A DNA stretch of 64,000 nucleotides from Alcaligenes pakistanensis. GTDB lineage: Bacteria > Pseudomonadota > Gammaproteobacteria > Burkholderiales > Burkholderiaceae_B. Under the pieces are notes generated by a model, which was not told the origin of the DNA, made no database searches, and was given only the letters and a program-made list of their open reading frames with translations. A program made the position numbers and the translations under genes. Numbering within the stretch: the stretch's first letter is position 1; each line of letters begins with the position of its first letter. Positions 9,649-19,891 of the stretch are shown piece after piece. The DNA is taken from assembly GCF_014652815.1 (NCBI RefSeq), contig NZ_BMZN01000001.1:664735-728734 (forward strand). Direction: 5' to 3'.

Positions 9649-10172
9649 ACCACCAACCCGGATTCGGGGGGTACATCCCCTTCCGGGACCTCAAGAATGG
9701 GCGAGGCCGTCTCATCGGCCTCCAGCACAACATCCGGGTCAGCATCCAGCAAACGCACAATGCGCTCCAGCGACAAAGTCATGGTGGCTTGCTCGAGCTC
9801 GGGCAACTCTTTCAAGGCGTCCGACAGCTTCTTTTGTAAGGGAGACGGGGTATCGCGTGCCAGCGTCACCCCTTCAGGCGTCGCACTGACAAACACAATG
9901 CGACGATCTTCACGACCACGCTCACGCAGCACCAGTTTCTTATCTTCCAGGCGATCCAAAATACCGACGACGGTACTGGGGCTGACGTGCATCTCGCGGC
10001 TGATCGCCGTGGCTGTCAACGGGCCTTTCTCGATAATGGTGCGCAGGCAGATCAACTGGGGCGCCGTGATATTGCTGTACGCCGACAGCTGCCTGGAATG
10101 CAGGGCAATCGAGCGCGTAATCTGGCGCAGTGCCCGCAAAATTCGTAAATCGTAGTGTTGATCTGTAGTCAT
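9645..10172 (-). CDS. ectR: MarR-family transcriptional regulator, likely EctR
   Basis: This 175-residue winged-helix protein has the MarR core at about residues 30-130: SNITAPQLICLRTIIEKGPLT, then AISREMHVSPSTVVGILDRLEDKKLVLR and the wing RGREDRRIVFVSATPEG. EctR proteins of this family repress ect genes in halotolerant methylotrophs (family knowledge). Here the gene is first in the ect operon, its stop overlaps the ectA start, and a promoter with a 25-bp inverted repeat lies directly upstream. Negative autoregulation released at high salinity is the natural inference; the ligand or signal is unknown. Confidence 0.88.
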   Translation of the reverse strand: MTTDQHYDLRILRALRQITRSIALHSRQLSAYSNITAPQLICLRTIIEKGPLTATAISREMHVSPSTVVGILDRLEDKKLVLRERGREDRRIVFVSATPEGVTLARDTPSPLQKKLSDALKELPELEQATMTLSLERIVRLLDADPDVVLEADETASPILEVPEGDVPPESGLVV

Positions 10173-10193
10173 TTAATTAGCCAAACAAAATAA

Positions 10194-10247
10194 TTCAGCA
10201 CGATTAATTCGTGTTGAAATGATATGCCTAGAAAAGATCTAAGTCAA
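10194..10247 (-). promoter_or_regulatory. Predicted ect operon promoter and EctR operator
   Basis: Read on the minus strand, a -35 TTGACT (10247-10242), exactly 17 bases, and a -10 TATCAT (10224-10219) make a strong sigma70-like promoter. Immediately downstream lies a 25-bp inverted repeat, TTCAGCACGA-N5-TCGTGTTGAA (10194-10218), with 9 of 10 arm positions complementary. It covers the expected start site and ends 21 bases before the ectR ATG. A repressor bound here would block initiation. Confidence 0.72.
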
Positions 10248-10600
10248 ACCGATTTACACTCAAAATCATAGAGAGCGTAAACACGTGAATCTGACTCAAA
10301 GTCCAAAAAATATAAGCGCCTGAATCCTCAGGAATTCGCCAGAAAAGCGAGCACCATGCCCTGCCCTTACCTTTTTTTATCCCTAAGTGGCCCCAGACGG
10401 CGCGAGGCTTACAATACACGGTCAAGCGATCTGGCCGAAGCTTGCCTGTCTGGGCCCGGCCCAAACATGGCGTGCTGCATCAGGACCGTGCAGACAAACC
10501 GCCCCAGCCTGAACCAAACCCGGCCCATTAACCCATAAGTCTCTTAGCCAAGTAAAGCCGCTGCCCGTACACGGTGTGCCTTGCAGGCATTGAAACCAGC
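10248..10600. other. Divergent intergenic region between ectR and yddG
   Basis: No convincing gene lies here. Short frames in it show no recognisable family and lack good ribosome-binding sites. The region must hold the yddG promoter, but I could not pick a -35/-10 pair with correct spacing. The yddG reading frame is open from GTG 10574, upstream of the chosen start. Confidence 0.4.
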
Positions 10601-11518
10601 ATGAAGCAATCTGATAAGGCAACCCTGATTGGGCTGATCGCCATTATCCTCTGGAGCACCATCGTCGGCCTGATCCGTAGCGTCAGCGACTATCTGGGTG
10701 CCACTGGCGGGGCCGCCATGATCTACACCCTGGCCTCTGTTTTCCTTCTTTTATCCGTAGGCTGGGTACGTCTGCGAGAGTTCCCGAGCCGCTACCTGCT
10801 CTGGGGCAGCATTCTGTTTGTCTGTTATGAGCTGTGTCTGGCTCTGTCCATTGGTTATGCCCACAACAGCCAGCAAGCGATTGAAGTGGGTATGGTCAAT
10901 TATCTCTGGCCCACCTTCACCATCGTGGCGGCTATTTTGTTCAATGGGCAGAAAACCAACTGGCTGATCGCGCCGGGCCTGCTCTTGTCCATGATGGGCA
11001 TCGGCTGGATTCTGGGTGGCGAACAGGGTTTAAGCCTGCACAGTATCTGGCTGAATGTGCAGGACAACCCGCTAAGTTATGGCCTGGCTGGTGCCGGCGC
11101 ACTGATCTGGGCCAGCTACAGCACCCTGACCGCCCGTATCGCCCAGGGCAAAAACGGCATCACTTTATTTTTTATGCTGACCGCTGGCGTACTGTGGATT
11201 AAATACCTGGGCGAAGGAGCACAGGAAATGGTGTTTACCATCCCGGCGCTGGTGTACTTATTGCTGGCCGCAATTGCCATGGGTTTTGGTTATGCCGCCT
11301 GGAATGTCGGCATTCTGCATGGCAATGTGACGATATTGGCAGGGGCCTCTTACTTTATTCCGGTACTCTCGGCAGCCCTGTCCACTCTTTTGCTGCAAGC
11401 GCCTTTAACGCTGACATTCTGGCAAGGTTCTGCCATGGTCTGCTGCGGTGCACTTCTGTGTTGGCTAGCCACCCGTGCCCGTAAACCGATCCCCATCAAA
11501 AGTAGACAAGCCTCTTGA
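10601..11518 (+). CDS. yddG: Aromatic amino acid exporter YddG (DMT superfamily)
   Basis: This 305-residue inner-membrane protein has about ten hydrophobic helices (two EamA halves). It closely follows YddG: ATLIGLIAIILWSTIVGLIR at the start, QAIEVGMVNYLWP, FNGQKTNWLIAPGLLL, YAAWNVGILHGNVTI and a SFWQG-like FWQGSAMVCCGALLCWLATR ending. YddG exports aromatic amino acids and related metabolites. The frame is open to GTG 10574, but ATG 10601 gives the family-like N-terminus (MKQSDKATLIG). It stands alone and is convergent with tldD. Confidence 0.9.
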   Translation: MKQSDKATLIGLIAIILWSTIVGLIRSVSDYLGATGGAAMIYTLASVFLLLSVGWVRLREFPSRYLLWGSILFVCYELCLALSIGYAHNSQQAIEVGMVNYLWPTFTIVAAILFNGQKTNWLIAPGLLLSMMGIGWILGGEQGLSLHSIWLNVQDNPLSYGLAGAGALIWASYSTLTARIAQGKNGITLFFMLTAGVLWIKYLGEGAQEMVFTIPALVYLLLAAIAMGFGYAAWNVGILHGNVTILAGASYFIPVLSAALSTLLLQAPLTLTFWQGSAMVCCGALLCWLATRARKPIPIKSRQAS

Positions 11519-11624
11519 TGGGCGGTTAAAGGACGAACTAAGGGTCGACCAAAAAGTGGAACCGAAAGCACGGTCCACGCCAAAACAGAAAACAATATGC
11601 TGCAGCGCAAAAAAAAAATACCGT

Positions 11625-11664
11625 AAAAAAAATTGCCCAAGATGGAATGATCTTGGGCAATTTT
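11625..11664. terminator. Bidirectional intrinsic terminator between yddG and tldD
   Basis: A 13-bp perfect stem, AATTGCCCAAGAT (11631-11643) with ATCTTGGGCAATT (11650-11662), encloses a 6-base loop. T runs follow on both strands (TTTT on plus; six Ts on minus). Confidence 0.9.
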
Positions 11665-11698
11665 CATTTCAAGCCATTTTATTAGGCGACGAATAAAA

Positions 11699-13159
11699 TC
11701 AGGCTGTGCCACCTACCGTCAAATTTTCCATACGCACAGTCGGAATACCCACCCCGACCGGTACGCTCTGCCCTTCTTTACCGCAAGTGCCCACACCCGA
11801 ATCAAGCTGCATATCATTGCCAATCATGCTGATCTGATTCATGGCGTCAGGGCCACTGCCAATCAAGGTCGCACCTTTAACGGGATACATCAGCTTGCCG
11901 TTCTCAATCACCCAGGCTTCCGAGGTCGAGAAAACAAACTTACCGCTCGTAATATCAACCTGCCCACCACCGAAGTCCACGGCATATAGACCTTTTTTAA
12001 CCGAGGCAATAATTTCCTGAGGATCTTTATCGCCACCCAGCATAAAGGTATTGGTCATACGGGGCATGGGCAGGCTGGCATAAGATTCACGACGACCATT
12101 TCCGGTCACGGCTGCGCCCATCAGGCGAGCGTTATGAGTATCTTGCAAATAGCCTTTCAAAATACCATCTTCAATCAAGACCGTACGTTGCGTGGCATTG
12201 CCCTCGTCATCCATATTCAGCGAACCACGGCGATTTTCCAAAGTGCCATCATCAATGACGGTAACGCCTTTAGAAGCCACTCGTTGGCCAATCCGACCGG
12301 CAAACAAGCTGCTGCCGCGACGGTTGAAATCCCCTTCCAAGCCGTGTCCCACAGCTTCGTGCAGCATGATGCCAGGCCAGCCTGGGCCCAGAACCACCGT
12401 CATCTGTCCGGCAGGCGCAGGTTTGGCATCCAGATTGGTCATAGCCGAACGCACGGCCTTGTCCACATAGCTGCGCAACATATCGTCGGAGAAGTAGGAC
12501 AGATCAACCCGCCCGCCGCCCGCCGCCGAGCCACGTTCACGACGGCCATTGTGTTCAACAATGACGGACAACGACAAATGCACCAAAGGACGCACGTCAG
12601 CGGCCAGGCGGCCATCACTACCCGCTACTAACACCACATCGTATTCCGCGCCCAGGCTAGCCATGACCTGCACTACGCGCGAATCAGCCGCACGGGCCAG
12701 AGTATCCAGCCGTCCCAGCAACGCCACTTTCTCAGGGGCGGGCAAACTAGCGATGGGGTCTGTACCGGTATACAACGTGGGGCGCAGCGAGCTGGACGGC
12801 ACCAGAATCCCGCTTTTACCTGAACCGCCCTGACGGGCAATCGAGCGCACCACGCGCGCCGAGGACAACAAGGCATCGGGGCTTAAGGAATCCGAATAGG
12901 CAAAAGCGGTTTTCTCACCGCTGACTGCCCGTACGCCCACACCCTGCTCAATCGAAAAACTACCGCTTTTTACAATCCCCTCATCCAGGCTCCAGCCTTC
13001 ACTGCGGGTGTATTGAAAATATAAATCGGCATAGTCAGCCTGATGGGTGAAGATTTCACCGAGCGCGCCAGACAAATGGCTCTCGTTCAGCCCCCAGGGG
13101 TCAAGCAACAGTCCACGGGCACATTCCAGGGCATTGATAGCCGGATCAACTAGCTTCAT
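11699..13159 (-). CDS. tldD: Metalloprotease TldD
   Basis: TldD works with TldE/PmbA as a zinc peptidase that degrades unfolded peptides and trims some microcin precursors. The 486-residue product has the HExxxH motif as HEAVGH (267-272), followed by [12 protein letters not shown]. Other typical stretches are AFAYSD near residue 85, [17 protein letters not shown], and the C-terminal [27 protein letters not shown]. The length matches the family. No tldE partner is in the window. Confidence 0.96.
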   Translation of the reverse strand: MKLVDPAINALECARGLLLDPWGLNESHLSGALGEIFTHQADYADLYFQYTRSEGWSLDEGIVKSGSFSIEQGVGVRAVSGEKTAFAYSDSLSPDALLSSARVVRSIARQGGSGKSGILVPSSSLRPTLYTGTDPIASLPAPEKVALLGRLDTLARAADSRVVQVMASLGAEYDVVLVAGSDGRLAADVRPLVHLSLSVIVEHNGRRERGSAAGGGRVDLSYFSDDMLRSYVDKAVRSAMTNLDAKPAPAGQMTVVLGPGWPGIMLHEAVGHGLEGDFNRRGSSLFAGRIGQRVASKGVTVIDDGTLENRRGSLNMDDEGNATQRTVLIEDGILKGYLQDTHNARLMGAAVTGNGRRESYASLPMPRMTNTFMLGGDKDPQEIIASVKKGLYAVDFGGGQVDITSGKFVFSTSEAWVIENGKLMYPVKGATLIGSGPDAMNQISMIGNDMQLDSGVGTCGKEGQSVPVGVGIPTVRMENLTVGGTA

Positions 13160-13688
13160 CGTTTATTCCTACTGACAGATCCCCCGCAAGCCCAAGGCTG
13201 CAAGGGACGAAAATGGGTACCAAGGGACGTCTAGCATCCGATCGGGTTCCGTCTATCTGAGCATTAAAACAGAATGTGCCACCGTATGCGATGCCGGCGT
13301 ACTGATCGGGCTGTTTTACGGCTTTAATCGCCTTTCCAATGCCCTCTTTCCACTGAGCGGTACAAAAAAACCAATTACGACATTTTCTGATACGGAATTA
13401 AAACTATTTTAAAGTTTTCTTAATTGGACGATCACCTATATGGTTTTGGTATAAACCCATCCAAATTCATGATAACCCCTGATTAGATTAATTAATCATG
13501 AGCCATAGAATTGGCTAATGGCTATAAACAATTACAAAAACCAAACAGCCTTTTAAATTAACGTTTATTTTTTATCCAAACTACTTATATTTTCAAGAGA
13601 ATCAAAGTACACTGTTTTCGCATGATAAACATGAGCTTGTGCAGGCAGGGTTTATCAGATAACTACAAACATGAAACAGGAATCCTAT
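13160..13688. other. AT-rich upstream region of the H-NS-like gene
   Basis: The last 300 bases are much more AT-rich than the surroundings, with A and T runs and a 12-bp palindrome GATTAATTAATC at 13486-13497. No gene is recognisable. AT-rich, probably curved DNA ahead of an hns-like gene would suit autoregulation by the H-NS-like protein itself, but that is inference. Confidence 0.45.
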
Positions 13689-14036
13689 ATGTCAGTCGAA
13701 ACTTACAGCTCCGCAAAGCAGAAGATAGAAAAAGAGATTGTGCGTCTGCAAAAACAGATGAAATCCCTACGAGTCAAACAGCGCCGTCCTGTCATCGCGT
13801 CTATCGTCAAGTCCATGCAAGATAACGAGATCACGATTGAAGAAGTCGCTGATGCTATGGATAAATCCGCACGTCGCGGTGCTGGTGCCGGCTCTGACAG
13901 TCCTAAAACCAGCCTGCCTCCCAAATACCGCCACCCCGGCACCCAGGACACCTGGACAGGCCGCGGTCGCCCACCACGCTGGATCATTGACGCTGAATCC
14001 AATGGCCGCAGCCGTGAAGAGTTCCTTATCAAATAA
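13689..14036 (+). CDS. H-NS family nucleoid-associated protein
   Basis: This 115-residue basic DNA-binding protein has a coiled-coil oligomerisation segment (about residues 8-40, rich in K, E and Q) and the C-terminal H-NS domain with PKYRHPGTQDTWTGRGRPPRWI, including the RGRPP AT-hook-like loop that enters the minor groove. Such proteins silence AT-rich DNA. The frame is open to 13671, but ATG 13689 has AGGAA at good spacing. A strong terminator follows, so it is monocistronic. Confidence 0.92.
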   Translation: MSVETYSSAKQKIEKEIVRLQKQMKSLRVKQRRPVIASIVKSMQDNEITIEEVADAMDKSARRGAGAGSDSPKTSLPPKYRHPGTQDTWTGRGRPPRWIIDAESNGRSREEFLIK

Positions 14037-14053
14037 AGCCAGGAACCAAACAA

Positions 14054-14095
14054 AAGAAAGGGACCACTTGAAAAAGTGGTCCCTTTCTTATTTTT
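14054..14095 (+). terminator. Intrinsic terminator of the H-NS-like gene
   Basis: The arms AAGAAAGGGACCACTT (14054-14069) and AAGTGGTCCCTTTCTT (14074-14089) form a 16-bp perfect stem with a GAAA loop, followed by ATTTTT. Confidence 0.92.
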
Positions 14096-14130
14096 ATAAA
14101 TCCCCTACATAATGCCGGGTTTCTTGCGGC

Positions 14131-14778
14131 TCAATCCTTAGGTAAGGGATATCGGATATCAATGACCTGTCCATTATTGCCGGGGAAGCGATCAAATATG
14201 GCCTGGGACAAAAATGGCATCTGCTGGTCCAGATTGTCAGAATGGCTATAAGACACCGCAGTGGCACGATACACTTCAGCGTTCGAGTTTTGATTATCTG
14301 TAATAATTACATTTAGATAATTTTTATACACAGTGACAGGAACATTCACCACATTCGGAGAATAAAAGAAACCGCCGCCCCACCCATCATTTGGCGCATA
14401 ATAGCCGCGCCCTATTCCCCAGGCAGACGGACCATAAAAACTATCGGCAAACTGCGGAACCCAACTTTGCTCCTGCGGATTGCCATAATCCATTTGCACC
14501 ACAAAACGCGCCGATTTCAAATCCTGCGCCTGAACCAGTCCTGTTACCCCAATCGCGGCACGCACCGAATCGGCAAAGGACTGATCTTGCAGATTGCTGC
14601 TTTTATCCGGCGCGGACTTGATGTAGTAGGTATCGCCACTGGTCACTGCGGGCCACTGCTGGTAGCGCGTTAATTTGGCAGACCAACTGGGCGCAGCGCA
14701 AGCCGTAGTCAATACCGCAAACGCCAGGCTCATCAGGCGTAGGGCGCGCCAGGAAAACCCTTCAGAAAATAACGTCAT
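14131..14778 (-). CDS. DUF4136 domain lipoprotein
   Basis: This 215-residue envelope protein has an N-terminal signal peptide ending in a lipobox-like LTTAC-A (cysteine at about residue 27), so it is probably lipid-anchored. The body resembles DUF4136 proteins, with YQQWPAVTSGDTYYI near the mature N-terminus, RFVVQMDYG in the middle, a Gly/Tyr-rich loop (about 115-140), and TVYKNYLNVIITD. The function of the family is not established. It is convergent with the H-NS-like gene and divergent from pepN. Confidence 0.8.
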   Translation of the reverse strand: MTLFSEGFSWRALRLMSLAFAVLTTACAAPSWSAKLTRYQQWPAVTSGDTYYIKSAPDKSSNLQDQSFADSVRAAIGVTGLVQAQDLKSARFVVQMDYGNPQEQSWVPQFADSFYGPSAWGIGRGYYAPNDGWGGGFFYSPNVVNVPVTVYKNYLNVIITDNQNSNAEVYRATAVSYSHSDNLDQQMPFLSQAIFDRFPGNNGQVIDIRYPLPKD

Positions 14779-14942
14779 AGTTTCACCCTTGCTTGTTTTT
14801 CGCGTACACGTTCAAGCCCGATTGATTACGGCACCGAAGTGACAACGAACAATTAGTTTACTGCCTGTTTCCAGCCATCAGTATGGGCGTTCAAACAACA
14901 TTACAATAGACCATCTTTTTTCGATTGTCGGACCAGGATCAC

Positions 14943-17621
14943 ATGCGCACAGACACCTTACCTACGATCTCCCGCCACGATTACCAGCCCTACCCCTACC
15001 AAATAGAGAAGGTTCGGCTGGAGTTTGATTTGGCGGCCGAGCAAACCTTGGTTCGCCTGGCTTTTCGAGCCCGCAGCCAGGACGGCCAGATCCACCCTAT
15101 GGTGCTGGATGGCGAAGACATTGAACTGCTTGAAGTCAGTATCAACGGCGTCACCCTGACAGCCCAGGACTACCAGCTCAATGAGCAGGGCCTGACGCTC
15201 TCACCCCAGCAGCCAGAATTCGATCTGGTGCTGGTCAGCCGTTGCCGCCCGCAAGACAACACTATGTTGATGGGCCTGTATGTCTCCGGCCAAAACTTGT
15301 TTACCCAATGTGAAGCCCAAGGCTTTCGCCGCATTACCTTCTTTCCAGACCGCCCTGATGTCATGGCCCGCTATGAAGTGGTTTTGCGTGCCGACGCTAC
15401 GCTCTACCCCTATTTGCTGTCCAATGGCAATTTGCTAAGCAGCACCTTATTAGAAGATGGCCGTACACAAGCCGTATGGGAAGATCCATTTCCAAAACCG
15501 GCCTATTTATTTGCTCTGGTCGCGGGCGACTTTGATGTTCGCGAGCGCGAAATAGTTAAAGCCAATGGTCACCCTGCCTTATTGCAGGTTTATTGCGATC
15601 GAGGAGACGGCGATAAAACCGAATGGGCCATGGAATGCCTGGAACATTCAGTACGCTGGGACGAGCAACGCTTTGGCCTGGAACTGGATCTGGACCGCTT
15701 CATGATTGTGGCCGCCCGCGACTTCAATATGGGCGCGATGGAAAACAAGGGCCTGAACATTTTTAATGCCGCCTATGTCTTGGCGGATGCCCAAAGCACC
15801 ACCGATGCGTCCTTCCATGCCGTAGAGGCCGTTATTGGCCACGAGTACTTCCATAACTGGACCGGTAACCGTGTCACCTGCCGCGACTGGTTCCAGCTGT
15901 CCCTGAAAGAAGGCCTGACCGTTTTTCGCGACCAGGAATTCTCCGCCGACATGCTGGCTAAGGGTCTGGACGGTGCTCAAGCCGCCAGCGCGCGTGCCGT
16001 CAAACGTATTGATGATGTCAGTGTGTTGCGCGCCGCCCAGTTTCCTGAAGATGCCGGCCCGATGGCGCACCCCATTCGCCCCGAAAGCTATCAGGAAATC
16101 AGCAACTTTTATACCGCTACCATTTACGAAAAAGGCGCGGAAGTCATTCGCATGCAGCACACCTTGCTGGGCGAAGACAATTTCCAAGCCGGTATCCGCG
16201 AGTACTTCAAGCGCCATGACGGTCAGGCCGTCACCTGCGATGATTTTGTGGACAGCATGGACAGCGTGTATCGCCAAGCCAAACCCGGCCACAGTCTGGA
16301 GCAATTCCGTCGCTGGTATCAGCAAGCCGGCACGCCACGTGTTCAAGTCAGCCTGCAGCACGACCCAGCCACCCAGACAGCGACTCTGACCTTGCGCCAG
16401 AGTAATGCACCGGCCGGCATCGAGAACAAGTCCACCCCGAAACCACCTTTGCATATCCCCTTTGCCCTGGGCATGCTGGATCAGCAAGGCCAGCCCTTGA
16501 CCCTGCATCTGGACGAACACCAGGGCGATACGCTGGTTCTGGACTTCACCGAAGTCGAACAAAGCTGGACCTTCAGCCAAATCCCCGATGCTCCGGTTCT
16601 GTCCTTGCTGCGTAACTTCTCCGCACCTGTGCGGGTGGACTATTACCGTCCCGACTCTGAGTTGGCCCTCTTGGCCCGTCATGACACCGACCCCTTTGCC
16701 CGTTGGGAAGCCGCACAACTGCTGGCAAGTCGTCTGATTCTGTCGGCCGCCTCAGGTCGTGCACCATCTGCCGCCCAACTAGCCACCGTTGTACAAACCT
16801 GGCATGCGTTGGTACAAGACCCAGTTCTGAGCCCTGCCTATAAAGCCCGTATTCTGTCCCTGCCTAGCGAGCGCGAGTTGCTGGAGCAGACCCAACCCAT
16901 GACCCCACGCGCGGTTGTGCAGGCACGCCGTCAGTTGCAACGTGAGCTGGGCCTGGCCTTGACTCCTTACTGGCAAGAGCTGTATCAGTACTTGAGCCTG
17001 GAGCAAGCCCCCTACAGCCCGGATGCTCTGCAAGCGGGTCAGCGCTCCTTGCGCAACCTGGCCCTGAACTACCTGCTGGTCGCTGGTGTGAATACAGGCA
17101 CACAACTGGCCCGCAATCAATACGATCAGGCCAGCAATATGACGGATCGCATGGGCGCCCTGAGTGCCCTGGTCAATTACGGCGACGCCCAGGATCGTCA
17201 GGATGGCCTGGATGACTTTTTCCAGCGCTGGCAGGACAATCCTCTGGTGCTGGATCGCTGGTTCAGCCTGCAGGCTACCGCCCCCGGCACACAAGTTGCC
17301 CAGGTACGCGCCTTGATGTTGCATCCTGCCTTCTCACTGCGCAACCCGAACCGCGCCCGCTCACTGATTTTCCAGTTCTGCATTAATAATATGCAGGCTG
17401 TGCACACACCGGAAGGCTACGACTTCTGGGCCGAGCAAGTCATTGCCCTGGACAAGCTCAACCCGGAAATCTCGGCCCGTCTGGCCCGTGTGTTTGATAA
17501 TTGGGCCCGCTTTGAACCCGAAGCCCGCGATCCGCTGAAAGCGGCGCTGGAGCGTATCCAGGCCGAACCGGGCTTGTCGGGCAATGTGGCCGAAATCGTA
17601 CATAAAGCATTAACTCTTTGA
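14943..17621 (+). CDS. pepN: Aminopeptidase N
   Basis: PepN is a cytoplasmic M1 zinc aminopeptidase that finishes peptide breakdown. The product has 892 residues from ATG 14943, which has AGGA at good spacing; a TTG at 14925 would add six residues. GAMEN (264-268) binds the substrate N-terminus. The zinc site is HEYFH (300-304) plus E323 in LKEGLT. All M1 domains and the C-terminal DUF3458 part appear complete. Its stop is followed by fbp after only 14 bases. Confidence 0.97.
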   Translation: MRTDTLPTISRHDYQPYPYQIEKVRLEFDLAAEQTLVRLAFRARSQDGQIHPMVLDGEDIELLEVSINGVTLTAQDYQLNEQGLTLSPQQPEFDLVLVSRCRPQDNTMLMGLYVSGQNLFTQCEAQGFRRITFFPDRPDVMARYEVVLRADATLYPYLLSNGNLLSSTLLEDGRTQAVWEDPFPKPAYLFALVAGDFDVREREIVKANGHPALLQVYCDRGDGDKTEWAMECLEHSVRWDEQRFGLELDLDRFMIVAARDFNMGAMENKGLNIFNAAYVLADAQSTTDASFHAVEAVIGHEYFHNWTGNRVTCRDWFQLSLKEGLTVFRDQEFSADMLAKGLDGAQAASARAVKRIDDVSVLRAAQFPEDAGPMAHPIRPESYQEISNFYTATIYEKGAEVIRMQHTLLGEDNFQAGIREYFKRHDGQAVTCDDFVDSMDSVYRQAKPGHSLEQFRRWYQQAGTPRVQVSLQHDPATQTATLTLRQSNAPAGIENKSTPKPPLHIPFALGMLDQQGQPLTLHLDEHQGDTLVLDFTEVEQSWTFSQIPDAPVLSLLRNFSAPVRVDYYRPDSELALLARHDTDPFARWEAAQLLASRLILSAASGRAPSAAQLATVVQTWHALVQDPVLSPAYKARILSLPSERELLEQTQPMTPRAVVQARRQLQRELGLALTPYWQELYQYLSLEQAPYSPDALQAGQRSLRNLALNYLLVAGVNTGTQLARNQYDQASNMTDRMGALSALVNYGDAQDRQDGLDDFFQRWQDNPLVLDRWFSLQATAPGTQVAQVRALMLHPAFSLRNPNRARSLIFQFCINNMQAVHTPEGYDFWAEQVIALDKLNPEISARLARVFDNWARFEPEARDPLKAALERIQAEPGLSGNVAEIVHKALTL

Positions 17622-17635
17622 CCTCGGAGTCTGTC

Positions 17636-18643
17636 TTGAAGAAAAACCTTACTCAGTATCTGGTGGAGCAACAGCGCCAGAAGAAAACGGTCACCGCCGA
17701 TGTGCGCCTGCTGCTGGAAACAGTGGCACGGGCGTGCAAGGCCATTGGCCATGCCGTCAGCAAAGGGGCGCTGGGCGGCGTTCTGGGTTCCCTGGATTCC
17801 GAGAACGTCCAGGGCGAAGTTCAGAAAAAGCTGGACGTACTGTCCAACGAAATCCTGCTGGAAGCCAACGAATGGGGCGGTAACCTGGCCGCCATGGCTT
17901 CCGAGGAAATGGACACCCTGCACCGTATTCCCGATTACTACCCCAAAGGCGAGAACCTGCTCTTGTTCGATCCTCTGGACGGCTCGTCCAACATTGATGT
18001 GAACGTGTCCATTGGCACCATCTTCTCGGTGCTGAGCGTGCCGCCTGAAGCTCGCGAGCGCATCATTGAAGAGCAGGACTTCCTACAGCCCGGCGTGCGT
18101 CAGGTTGCTGCCGGCTATGCCATTTATGGCCCACAAACCATGTTGGTGCTGACGGTCGGTGACGGCGTTGCTGCCTTCACGCTGGACAAGGAAATGGGCT
18201 CCTGGGTTTTGACTACCGAGCGCATCACCATCCCTGAAGACACTGCTGAGTTCGCCATCAATATGTCCAATATGCGTCACTGGGAAGCCCCGGTAAAACG
18301 CTATATCGACGATTGTCTGGCCGGTCCTGAAGGCCCCTTGGGTAAAAACTACAATATGCGCTGGATTGCCTCCATGGTGGCCGATGTGCATCGCATCCTG
18401 ACACGCGGCGGGCTGTTCATGTACCCCCGCGATTCCCGCCCTTCGGGTCTGAAAGGCAAGCTGCGTTTGATGTACGAAGCCAACCCCATGAGCTTTCTGG
18501 TGGAACAGGCCGGTGGCCTGTCCATTGACGGCACACAGCGTATTCTGGACGTACAACCGAGCGAACTGCACCAACGCATTGGCGTGATTATGGGCTCACG
18601 CAATGAAGTCGAACGCGTACGTCAGTACCACGAACAGGGCTGA
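17636..18643 (+). CDS. fbp: Fructose-1,6-bisphosphatase class I
   Basis: This is the gluconeogenic enzyme that hydrolyses fructose-1,6-bisphosphate to fructose-6-phosphate. The metal and phosphate motif FDPLDGSSN is at 111-119, and the C-terminal [16 protein letters not shown] is typical. I chose the TTG at 17636 ([12 protein letters not shown], 335 residues) because CGGAG lies six bases upstream and the N-terminus then matches the family; a TTG at 17618 overlapping the pepN stop is the alternative. It is probably co-transcribed with pepN. Confidence 0.96.
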   Translation: MKKNLTQYLVEQQRQKKTVTADVRLLLETVARACKAIGHAVSKGALGGVLGSLDSENVQGEVQKKLDVLSNEILLEANEWGGNLAAMASEEMDTLHRIPDYYPKGENLLLFDPLDGSSNIDVNVSIGTIFSVLSVPPEARERIIEEQDFLQPGVRQVAAGYAIYGPQTMLVLTVGDGVAAFTLDKEMGSWVLTTERITIPEDTAEFAINMSNMRHWEAPVKRYIDDCLAGPEGPLGKNYNMRWIASMVADVHRILTRGGLFMYPRDSRPSGLKGKLRLMYEANPMSFLVEQAGGLSIDGTQRILDVQPSELHQRIGVIMGSRNEVERVRQYHEQG

Positions 18644-18683
18644 TCTTCGCCTGCTGAATGCAGGTGAATAAAACGCTGCTGAA

Positions 18684-18716
18684 TAAAAATGGCCTTCATA
18701 TTGAAGGCCATTTTTT
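18684..18716. terminator. Bidirectional terminator between fbp and qor
   Basis: AAAAATGGCCTTCA and TGAAGGCCATTTTT (18686-18713) form a long stem with a 3-base loop. The T tract serves fbp on the plus strand; the A tract on the other side serves the convergent qor. Confidence 0.9.
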
Positions 18717-18756
18717 ATGCGGCAAAACAATCGGGTTCAGCACCCGATTTTTCTTC

Positions 18757-19743
18757 TCAATCCAGCGTCAACACGGTAGAACCCGTAGTGCGGCGTGCCG
18801 CCAAATCCTCATGAGCCTTGGCAACCTGATCCAAGGGGAAGCGCTGACCGATCAATGCCTTGATCTTGCCCTGCAGGACCAGATCAAACATTTCGTCCGC
18901 CGCTTCCTGCATGGCCTCTTGTGTGGGCACATAAGCACCCAGCACAGGACGGGTCACGTACAAAGAGCCCTTGGACGCCAAGGTCGCCAGATTCACACCC
19001 GTTACCGGGCCGGAGGCATTGCCAAAGCTGACCATCAGGCCACGCGGCTGCAAGCAATCCAGCGAACGCTCCCAGGTGTCTTTACCGACACCGTCATAGA
19101 CAACCGGCACTTTCTGGCCATTAGTCAATTCCAGCACGCGCTGCACCACATCCTCGTGGGAGTAATCAATCACTTCCCACGCACCGTTTTCTTTAGCCAA
19201 AGCCGCTTTCTCGGGGCTGGACACCGTACCAATCAATTTCACACCCAAGGCGCGGGCCCACTGGCAAGCGTACAAACCCACGCCACCGGCAGCTGCGTGG
19301 AACAAAATCGTCTGGCCCTCGTGAACGCGATAGGTCTGGCGCAGCAAGTACCAGCAGGTCAAGCCTTTGAGCATCATGGCCGCCGCCTGCTCAAACGAAA
19401 TACCATCAGGAATACGTACGACACGATCCGCGGGCAGGTTGCGAGCTTCGGCATAGGCGCCCAAAGGGCTTTGGCCATAGGCCACCCGGTCACCAACTTT
19501 CAGATGCGTGACACCCGAGCCCACCGCCTCGACAATACCAGCCGCCTCGAACCCCAAGCCGTGTGGCAAAGGATTGCTATACAAACCATTGCGGAAATAA
19601 ATATCGATGAAGTTCAATCCCACAGCCTTTTGGCGTATGGTGACTTCCTTCTCCTGAGGGGCTGCTAACTCTACCGAGGCCCATTGCAAAACCTCGGGGC
19701 CACCATTACGTTCAATCCGTATGGCCTTGACCGTCTGCGTCAT
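18757..19743 (-). CDS. qorA: NADPH:quinone oxidoreductase (zeta-crystallin type)
   Basis: This zinc-free medium-chain dehydrogenase/reductase has 328 residues. The N-terminal GroES-like domain contains VGLNFIDIYFRNGLY and GLGFEAAGIVEAVGSGV; the nucleotide-binding motif is HAAAGGVGLYACQWA (about 138-152). The family catalyses NADPH-dependent one- or two-electron reduction of quinones. The start at 19743 has AGGAG at ideal spacing; an 11-residue upstream extension is not supported. It is monocistronic. Confidence 0.92.
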   Translation of the reverse strand: MTQTVKAIRIERNGGPEVLQWASVELAAPQEKEVTIRQKAVGLNFIDIYFRNGLYSNPLPHGLGFEAAGIVEAVGSGVTHLKVGDRVAYGQSPLGAYAEARNLPADRVVRIPDGISFEQAAAMMLKGLTCWYLLRQTYRVHEGQTILFHAAAGGVGLYACQWARALGVKLIGTVSSPEKAALAKENGAWEVIDYSHEDVVQRVLELTNGQKVPVVYDGVGKDTWERSLDCLQPRGLMVSFGNASGPVTGVNLATLASKGSLYVTRPVLGAYVPTQEAMQEAADEMFDLVLQGKIKALIGQRFPLDQVAKAHEDLAARRTTGSTVLTLD

Positions 19744-19891
19744 TGTTTTACTCCTTTGATGAGGGGGCTGTAGCAATGTCTTAGAATAATGTCTTACACG
19801 TATTGCCTGCCTGCCCCGCTTGCCCTATCACTGGCTGATATAAAGCACCAGAATAGCCTAATTTGACTCTTTTTTTCTCGGATCGCTTTCC

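Noticed and set aside
15648..16718. 356-codon frame on the minus strand
   Set aside because: Antisense to pepN, which has intact catalytic motifs; the antisense product shows no family features.
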